NCBI GenBank assembly: GCA_026018925.1
Contig: JAKSZU010000012.1
Span: 26,029,814-26,093,813 of the forward strand
DNA from: Tupaia tana
Taxonomy: Eukaryota > Chordata > Mammalia > Scandentia > Tupaiidae
Direction of reading: 5' to 3'
Length of the DNA: 64,000 nt
Numbering within the stretch: the stretch's first letter is position 1; every line of letters starts with the position of its first letter. The notes beneath the pieces are model-generated. The model had not been told where the DNA came from. It saw only the letters and a list, made by a program, of their open reading frames with translations, and did no database searches. A program made the translations under genes and the position numbers. Below, one piece after another: positions 57,267 through 64,000 of this stretch.

Positions 57267-58229
57267 ATGTCATTTCTAAATGGCAGCAGCCTAACACCAG
57301 CTTCCTTCATCCTAAATGGCATTCCTGGTCTGGAAGAAGTGCATCTGTGGATCTCCTTCCCCCTGTGTACCATGTATAGCATTGCCATTATGGGGAACTT
57401 TGGCCTTATCTATCTCATCTACAGTGAAGAGGTCTTGCACAGACCCATGTACATCTTCCTAGCCCTTCTTTCCTTCACAGATGTGCTCATGTGCACCAGC
57501 ACTCTTCCCAACACTCTCTGCATATTGTGGTTCAACCTTAAGGTGATTGACTTTGAGGCCTGCCTGGCCCAGATGTTCTTTGTGCACACTTTCACAGGGA
57601 TGGAGTCTGGGGTGCTCATGCTCATGGCCCTGGACCGCTATGTGGCCATCTGCTACCCCCTGCGCTATGCCACCATCCTCACTCATTCAGTCATTGCCAA
57701 GGCCGGGCTCCTCACTTTACTTAGAGGTGTGATGCTTGTTATTCCTTTCACTTTCCTCACCAAGCGCCTGCCCTACTGCCGGGGCAACATCATACCCCAC
57801 ACCTACTGTGACCACATGTCTGTGGCCAAGATATCCTGTGGGAACGTCAAGGTGAATGCCATCTATGGCCTGGTGGTGGCTCTCCTGATTGGAGGCTTTG
57901 ATATCCTGTGCATCACAGTCTCCTATACCATGATCCTCCAGGCAGTTGTGAGACTATCATCAGCAGATGCTCGGCAGAAGGCCTTCAGCACCTGCACTGC
58001 CCACATCTGTGCCATCGTCATCACCTACGTCCCAGCCTTCTTCACCTTCTTTACACACCGTTTTGGGGGACATACTATTCCTCCCCACATTCACATTATT
58101 ATGGCTAATCTCTATCTACTCATGCCTCCCACAATGAACCCTATTGTGTATGGGGTAAAAACCAAGCAGATACGAGAAAGTGTTATTAGATTCTTTCTTA
58201 AGGGAAAGGACAGTTCTCATAATATTTAG
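57267..58229 (+). CDS. OR52N1: Class I olfactory receptor, OR52N1-type, intact 320 aa
   Basis: Odorant receptor (seven-transmembrane GPCR), the only OR on the plus strand here. It starts MSFLNGSSLTPASFILNGIPGLEEVHLWISFPLCTMY and ends RFFLKGKDSSHNI, which matches human OR52N1 as I recall it, including length. Landmarks are NGS glycosylation at N5, PMYIFLALLSF, MALDRYVAICYPLRY in TM3, LPYCRGNIIPHTYCDHMSVA, KAFSTCTAHI in TM6 and NPIVYGVKTKQIRE in TM7. The DRYVAIC motif is canonical, whereas the human protein as I remember it carries DHCVAIC, so this copy keeps the ancestral motif. The ATG has an A at -3. Divergent orientation to the OR52N2-type genes matches the human arrangement. No lesion is seen. 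Confidence 0.94.
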   Translation: MSFLNGSSLTPASFILNGIPGLEEVHLWISFPLCTMYSIAIMGNFGLIYLIYSEEVLHRPMYIFLALLSFTDVLMCTSTLPNTLCILWFNLKVIDFEACLAQMFFVHTFTGMESGVLMLMALDRYVAICYPLRYATILTHSVIAKAGLLTLLRGVMLVIPFTFLTKRLPYCRGNIIPHTYCDHMSVAKISCGNVKVNAIYGLVVALLIGGFDILCITVSYTMILQAVVRLSSADARQKAFSTCTAHICAIVITYVPAFFTFFTHRFGGHTIPPHIHIIMANLYLLMPPTMNPIVYGVKTKQIRESVIRFFLKGKDSSHNI

Positions 58230-58509
58230 GGAACTATTTCTGAGATTTTGGAATTCTCTTAATCAGACTGAGATCACCAAATCAACAGGGGACCCTCCAG
58301 ATGAAAACAGATGTCTAGCCACAGAAAATATTTACATATGACTTAGATTCTTCTATCATTTTAGAAAGGGTACCACCATGTTTGTATAAATAAAGATCCT
58401 CTCTTATGAAATTTAATGTATTTCAAAGCTTTATTAGTCACAGAAGACTTTAAATTTCCATGCATTTAATCATCATAGACAGACCTCTCACTCCTGAATG
58501 ACAATCTAC
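58230..58509 (+). other. 3' flank of the OR52N1-type gene
   Basis: AATAAA at 58388 (GTATAAATAAAGATC) is a plausible poly(A) signal about 160 bp after the stop. Confidence 0.45.
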
Positions 58510-58524
58510 AAAATTTTACATACC

Positions 58525-58645
58525 GGGCGTGGTGGCGCCCGCCCTATGGCAAAAACCTTTGAAGACTGGAGGATTGCGGCATCGAGTCCATCTCACTCTC
58601 TCTCTCTGTCTCTCTCGGCGAGTGCACGATTTAAAGAAAAAAAAA
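58525..58645 (+). mobile_element. Chimeric 7SL/CYN retroelement with TSDs
   Basis: A unit of about 120 bp flanked by 15-bp direct repeats (AAAATTTTACATACC at 58510-58524 and 58645-58659). It starts GGGCGTGGTGGCGC, the 5' end of 7SL RNA/Alu. It then has CGCCCTATGGCAAAAACCT, which is the 3' tail of the tRNA SINE, followed by GGATTGCGGCAT, a CT-rich run and GGCGAGTGCACG from the body of the same SINE in permuted order, and a poly(A). The TSDs and the A-tail show it moved as one RNA. It is much shorter than the normal SINE (about 260 bp), and the 7SL piece has no tRNA head. Confidence 0.75.
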
Positions 58646-58660
58646 AAATTTTACATACCG

Positions 58661-58944
58661 ATGTTTGGGCCACTAAGACTACAGTGAAACTTTTGTGAAA
58701 TATTTAAACACTGGCAAAACATAGCCATGTTCACTGATATCTGCACTAATTTAGTTATCTCAGTATTCTCCAGCCAAAATTATTTGCAGTTCATTCTTAT
58801 CTCCTGTTTTCTAACCTAACTTTGCCAGCTGTATTATCCAGTAGTAATACATATGTTCACCAGAAAAGAAGTAAAAGAAGGAAATTGCAACTTATTTGTA
58901 ATACCCAGAAGTTAGAAATAACACCAAGCTCCATCAACATTAAG
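58661..58944. other. No feature recognised
   Basis: Unique sequence between two SINEs. Confidence 0.5.
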
Positions 58945-58957
58945 CTGCATAAATATA

Positions 58958-59235
58958 GGAACCAGCAGATGGCATAATAGCTACGTTGTTGGACTCCCAT
59001 GTAGTCAATTGTGGTTCAAGTCCTGGACATGGTAGCTTAAACTCATGCCAGGCATGTGTGCATGTGTGCCCAGGATCCTGAGAGGAGAACGGAGGAGAAG
59101 GGATTGCAGTGTGGCCATCCCCCCAGGGGGATGATTTCTCACTTTCTGTCTCTCTGTCTCTCTCCGACTTTCTGGCAAGCACATACGCCCTATAGCAAAA
59201 ACCTCTCAAAAAAAAAAAAAAAAAAAAAAAAAAAA
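58958..59235 (+). mobile_element. CYN-like SINE, full length
   Basis: GGAACCAGCAGATGGCATAATAG head, GTTCAAGTCCTGG, tail of about 26 A. TSD CTGCATAAATATA/CTGCAGAAATATA. Confidence 0.95.
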
Positions 59236-59248
59236 CTGCAGAAATATA

Positions 59249-60009
59249 ATTGTGGTCTTTTCAAATATAATATTGAGCAAAAAAGAAAAAGAATATATTC
59301 ATATATCTTCATTTATATAAAGTGAAGAAGAAGGTAAAACCAATTTATGGTTTTAGAAACAGGTAATGTTTACCTTTGAGGATGAGAGACGAGGTAATGA
59401 GAGGTGCTTTTGAGTTATTGTCATTGAGTAGTTCTAGACCTAAACAAAAATTAAGGGGTATATAAGTCTGGTAATAATTTATGAAGCTGTCACATATGTG
59501 TGCTCTTTTTCTACATGCATATTATATTCAGTAAAATATTTATTTAGAATAATATGTCTTCAGCACACACTCTGATAACTGTAAAACATTTCTTATGCCT
59601 CTGGTGCTCTCTATGGCTTACAAAGTATACATGCCTTTTTTGCTTTAGACCTATGTTAAATATATATAAATAATATGTGAATATTTGCACAAATTATAAC
59701 AGAAAAAATTATAAAAAATAAAACCCTCCATCTTGAAAATGTCTTTCGCCAAGTTCCTTTTCTGAAATAACCCCTTAAACAATATTTTGAGTGGACAAAT
59801 ATGCTTTTGTTTTCATTTATGATGATTAGAATTACTCTAAATTACGTATGAACTTTAGTTAGATTACAAAATATACTATTATACACAATGAAGATTTAAC
59901 TCAACTTTTATCTGTCATCTGTCTTCTCCCTCAAAATATTTTATATTTATATACATATATGTATAACCAAATCGGAAGTTTTTTTCCATTTCTTCCAACT
60001 TCAATAGTA
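59249..60009. other. No feature recognised
   Basis: AT-rich unique sequence. Confidence 0.5.
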
Positions 60010-60025
60010 GTTGGTTATATTTTTA

Positions 60026-60291
60026 TTTTCATTTTATTTTATTTTTAAATTGTCATAGGGCACATGCAGTCACCAGAGAGAGAAGAGAGAGTGGTAGAGA
60101 GACAAGGCACCCCAACACCATGTGGTCACACTACAATCCCTTCTCCTCCATTTCTCTTAGTTTTGAGGATTTGGAGCATGCACACGTATGTGCCTGATGT
60201 GTTTTTCGAGTTACTAGGACAAGTACTTGAACTGTGCAGAAGGTCATGTCAGATTTAGCTTCCTTAACCACCAGGCCATGGAACCAGCACA
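60026..60291 (-). mobile_element. Older CYN-like SINE
   Basis: TGCTGGTTCCATGGCCTGGTG head on the minus strand. TSD GTTGGTTATATTTTTA (60010-60025) versus GTTAATTATATTTTTA (60292-60307). Confidence 0.88.
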
Positions 60292-60319
60292 GTTAATTAT
60301 ATTTTTAAGTTTCTGTTCT

Positions 60320-60574
60320 CTCTCTCTATATATGTTTTTTAAGTTTCCTTTAGGGTGTGTGGTCTTGCTGGAGAGAAACAGAGAGAATGTGAGAAACCAT
60401 TTCCCCAGGTGGATGACCACACCATAAACTCTTCTCCTCCATTCTCATCTTGGCTTTGTGGACACACAGACATACATGCCCAGCATATTTTTCAAGCTGC
60501 CTTGTTCCAGAATTCTAATTATACAGTTGCCCATGTGTGATACAGCTGCCTTAACCACCATGGCACCAGCTGGC
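60320..60574 (-). mobile_element. Older CYN-like SINE, adjacent to the previous one
   Basis: GCCAGCTGGTGCCATGGTGG head. TSD TTTAAGTTTCTGTTCT (60304-60319) versus TTTAATTTTCTGTTCT (60575-60590). Confidence 0.85.
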
Positions 60575-60802
60575 TTTAATTTTCTGTTCTTAGGGTCATT
60601 AGCATTTGCTTTTATTCTGAAAATATTCCAAATCCATTTATAATTCAATTGAATTAATTGAAAACTAATAAATTGTATTTTAATTACTATAATTATATGA
60701 TTATTAGTATGAATATTGAATATGAATGTTGATCATTTTACAGCCAAGTCAGGCTTTTATTTCCTTTTCTATTCATTCAATATCATCATCCTTATTATTC
60801 TT

Positions 60803-61144
60803 TTTTTTTAAAGTTTGTTTATTTATTTGAGTGGAGGTTGGGGAGACTGCACTTTGTTTTTTTGTTTGTTTGTTTGGTTTTTTTTTTTGGAGAGGTTTTT
60901 GGTTTAGGGTGCATGTGCTTGCTTGCCAGAAAGACAGAGAAGAACAGAGAGATAGAAAGAGAGAAATCACCCCCCAGAGAGGGTGGCCACACCGCAATCC
61001 CCTCTCTTCCATTCTCCTCTCGGGATCTTGGGCACACACGCACACGCACCCAGCATGAGTTTAAGCCACCAGGTCTAGGACTAGAACCGCAGTCGGCTAC
61101 ATGGGAGTTCAGTGACATAGCCATTACGCTAACTGCTGGTCCCC
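60803..61144 (-). mobile_element. CYN-like SINE with an extra 3' segment (putative 3' transduction)
   Basis: A full SINE (head at 61144, GGAGAGG tail near 60889) is followed on its 3' side by an A/C-rich stretch. After that come about 45 bp of unrelated sequence (roughly 60811-60855) and a second A-run, before the TSD. The TSD CATCCTTATTATTCTT at 60787-60802 matches CATCCATATTATTCTT at 61145-61160 at 15 of 16 positions, so the extra piece was inserted together with the SINE. Confidence 0.8.
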
Positions 61145-61160
61145 CATCCATATTATTCTT

Positions 61161-61506
61161 GAAGTGTATTTCCAGTATCAATATTTTTCAGAGATACCTG
61201 AAAATATATTGTACTAATCAAACATGGACAGGACTTCTATGCAAAAGAAACAAGGAGACAATGAGAAAATAACTTTTATCACATAAAAACAAGTGATGTC
61301 AAAAGTATCTAAGGAAATAAAAATGAAATTATAAACATATTTTTAAAAAAAGGAAATCCAAAGGTAGAGAGATATAAAACAGAAAAAAAAATTAAAGACA
61401 TATGGATTATCTATCCAGGGCACAAATAATTGCCTTTTAAGATTCCCATTAAAGGAAAAACTTGTAAAACAAAAGAAATAATTTTTCAAAACTGCTAAAC
61501 ATTAAC
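61161..61506. other. No feature recognised
   Basis: AT-rich sequence. Confidence 0.5.
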
Positions 61507-61748
61507 TTTTTTTTTCCCTGTAGAGTATGTGGCTTGTCAGAGAGAGACAAAGTGAAAGGGAGAGGAGAAAGCATCCCCCATGGGGAATGGTCATACCTCA
61601 ATCCCTTCTCCTCCATCTTTCGCTCCTGTTCGGATTTTGGGCACATGTGAGTGCCTGGCATGTTCTCAAGATTCTGGCTCCAGTACTTGAACCACATAGT
61701 CAGCCATGTAGGATCCAGGTGGTCAACCACCAAGCCTCAGAGCCAGCC
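61507..61748 (-). mobile_element. Older CYN-like SINE
   Basis: GCTGGCTCTGAGGCTTGGTGG head, GGTTCAAGTACTGG B box, T-run tail at 61507-61516. Confidence 0.85.
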
Positions 61749-61869
61749 TTAATTAATGGTTTCTATAACCACTTCGAAACCAATCTTTTCAGATATATGC
61801 CCACATAATTATAAAAAAACTAGTTCTAGAAGACTCAGACCAGAAGATATCACTGTGAGAATATATGAT

Positions 61870-62240
61870 TTACTCAGCAAATGCAATATATAATATATTA
61901 TTGTTAATTATAGCCATCATGTTATACATTAGGTCCTTAGAACTTATTTATCTTATAACTGCAAGCTTGTACTCTTTGGCCTATATCTCCCCATTTCACT
62001 TACTTACCTGGTCCCCTTCTATTCTCTGGATTTTTAAAAATTTCACCTATGTGTGAAATCATGAAGTACTTCTCTTTCTGTATCTGGTTTATTTCACCTG
62101 GCATGATATCTTTCTGGTTCAACCACATTGGCATGTATGGTAGGATTTCCTTTTTTGAAAGTCTGAGTAATATTCTAGTATATGAATATACCATATTTTC
62201 TTTATCCACACATCCATTGACAGACACTTGCCAGGAGGAA
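61870..62240 (-). mobile_element. L1MA-like 3' UTR/ORF2 end
   Basis: TAATTATAGCCATCATGTTATAC, TTATTTCACCTGGCATGATATC, GGTTCAACCACATTGGC and TTTATCCACACATCCATTGAC are antisense old L1. Confidence 0.85.
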
Positions 62241-62317
62241 TACAGTCTTTCTTTATTTTAATTCATCATTACACTTTTATTTCCATTTTCTTGACAGGAA
62301 TTTTCTTGGATAAATAT

Positions 62318-62868
62318 ATATTTTTTAGGTTTTTGGCATAGGACGCATGTGCTTGTTAGAGAGAGATAGTAGGAGGAAAAGTGTGAAACAAGCCACCCTC
62401 ACTCCCCAGGGAGGATGGCCATGCCACAATCCTTCCTCCTCAATTCTCTTCCTGGGATTTTGGGCATGAATGCGAATAAGCTTGTCATGATTTTCTTTTT
62501 TATTCTTTTTTTTTTTGGGGGGGAGAGGTTTTTGCTATAGGGCGTGTGCGTTCGCCAGAGAGACAGAGAGAGACAGAGAGACAGAAAGTGAGAACTCACT
62601 CCCCAGGGGGGATGGCCACGCCACAATCCCTTCTCCTCCATTCTCTTCTTAGGATCTTGGGCACGCGCGCACACGCGCCTGGCGTGAGTTTAAGCTGCCG
62701 GATCTGGGACTCAAACCGTGGTCGACTACATGGGAGTTAAGCGGCATAGCCATTATGCTAACTGCTGTTCCCAACCCGTCATGATTTTCAAGCTTCTGGG
62801 CCAGGGCTCATATCACAGTTGGCCATGTGAACGTCCAACATCATAATTACCATGCTACCAGTTGGGCC
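62318..62868 (-). mobile_element. Older CYN-like SINE, split by a younger one
   Basis: Tail and body at 62318-62495 and head (GGGCCCAACTGGTAGCATGG) at 62790-62868; the interruption is a second SINE. Confidence 0.93.
62496..62777 (-). mobile_element. Younger CYN-like SINE nested in an older copy
   Basis: Head GGGAACAGCAGTTAGCATAA. TSD GTCATGATTTTC (62484-62495, 62778-62789), derived from the older SINE. Confidence 0.95.
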
Positions 62869-64000
62869 CAGACAAATAATTTTATAAGTGATTTGAATAA
62901 GCCCTACTCAAAGTATGACTCAGAATTTATTTGTCCTTATTTGAAAAGTGGAGACCAAGAATCTACAATGCCTGTCAAAATCAATAAAATTCAGGTTGAA
63001 AACCTTTAAGCTCAGAAAGATAATTCATTGGAAAGTAAAATTTTAATTTCAACACATCAAGAAATAAAATATGACCATCAATTCTGATTATGGGTGAGGT
63101 TGACCCCACCCACTTCTACTTATATTCTGCATCATTAGGCTTCCATTCCGTGCTGCCGTGGGTTGAAGGAGACCAGTTACTTGTTGAGATCCTCACTGCT
63201 ATTGTTTTCAAGGTTATGAAGTACCTAAGTGAGTGTGGTACCAACTTTCTGGGAGGAAATTTGGCAACGTAAGTGCTTTAAAATTATTAATGATATATTT
63301 CTGAATAAATATCTATTTCCCAGTGGAATTAACCATGGATGTATTGATATATTCATTCTCAAGAGATAACAAATTGAAAACAAATTTCATATTCTAAATT
63401 GAAGAATTGTTTAAAGGAAAGTATAAAGCCATATGTGGGCTACTGTGCAGACTTTGGGACTCAAGTTGTCAGTATGAGTTATTGATGAAAGGAATGTTTA
63501 TGTATATTATTAAATGGAAACAATCAATAGATAAATATATTGAATTATTATCATGATTTTTCAGAAAATGAGCATTACACAAACATGGAAATAAAGACAC
63601 CCCAAATCCCAATCACAGGTATTTTTGATTATCACAAATATGTGTTATTTCAAACCATCTTTATTGTTACTTTTTTCTCTTTTTCAATGTGAAATTCACA
63701 ATAATAGTTCAACTTCTTGAAGTCACATATATGTATACATCTTTGGTTTATTTTTGATTGTCTTAGATAAGAATTCCCAACTTCTAGTCCTAATGCTGGT
63801 ATATTTCTGGTATAGTGATTATTTTCTGGGGGCTAGATATGGTTAGGAAGTTTTTTCCCCATTGTATATGAAGGTCAGTATCATGCTTTCCCTTAGGTCT
63901 CGGTGGTCATTTGGGCTCCTAAGCCCCTTTTCACACTGAGACGGAAGACTCCTGAGGACCTAAGAGATTATGCGTGTTTCCTATGGGAACTCAGCGGGAC
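62869..64000. other. No feature recognised
   Basis: Unique sequence. The last 110 bp are more GC-rich (TAAGCCCC, GAGACGGAAGACTCC) and may be the edge of something continuing outside. Confidence 0.4.

Overview
The window is mammalian nuclear DNA from an olfactory-receptor gene cluster. It is AT-rich and full of interspersed repeats. It holds five single-exon class I (fish-like) olfactory receptor (OR) reading frames of the OR52 group: one OR52E-type, three OR52N2-type and one OR52N1-type. The first four lie on the minus strand and the last on the plus strand. This matches, in reversed orientation, the order I recall for the OR52N/OR52E part of the human 11p15.4 cluster, with the OR52N2-type gene expanded to three copies. 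I see no other protein-coding gene. A 5'-truncated processed pseudogene of RAP1A lies at 8355-8998.

The dominant repeat is a tRNA-derived SINE with more than 40 copies. It has a head starting GGGACCAGCAG or GGGAACCAGCAG, a GC-rich body, a CT-rich stretch and a short CCTCTCC-A(n) tail. The head, the older GGGGCCAGCAGGTGGCA relatives and a short head-plus-CT form resemble the CYN SINEs of colugos (Dermoptera). Alu-type 7SL-derived fragments at 10061 and 52083 fit Euarchontoglires. My best guess is therefore a colugo (about 0.6); a tree shrew is the main alternative. Eutherian L1, L2, MIR and Tigger-type remnants are also present.

Layout: 0-10 kb, old L1 and SINE debris and the RAP1A retrocopy. 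10.5-11.4 kb, OR52E-type gene. 11.7-21 kb, repeats including a rearranged L1 at 17.4 kb. 21.3-22.2 kb, OR52N2-type gene A. 22.3-33.9 kb, young SINEs, L1 and a duplicated 170-bp block. 33.9-34.9 kb, OR52N2-type gene B. 35-45 kb, a Tigger-like element, nested SINEs and a minus-strand L1. 45.0-45.9 kb, OR52N2-type gene C, whose start codon is lost from the frame. 46-57 kb, relatively repeat-poor up to 49 kb, then L1 and SINE. 57.3-58.2 kb, OR52N1-type gene. 58.5-64 kb, an unusual 7SL/CYN chimeric SINE and nested SINEs.

The most interesting points are: (1) a small chimeric retroelement at 58525-58645 with a 7SL-like 5' end joined to permuted CYN pieces and bounded by target-site duplications (TSDs); (2) a tailless, 3'-truncated SINE with a perfect 14-bp TSD at 51755-51901; (3) a SINE carrying about 45 bp of foreign 3' sequence at 60803-61144; (4) a mosaic OR gene B, nearly identical to gene A over its first two thirds plus 43 bp of 5' flank and then more like gene C, which suggests gene conversion; (5) OR gene C with no in-frame ATG before transmembrane segment 1; (6) a 70-bp mariner-like MITE at 30603-30672. 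All family assignments come from reading and from remembered consensus sequences; no search was run.
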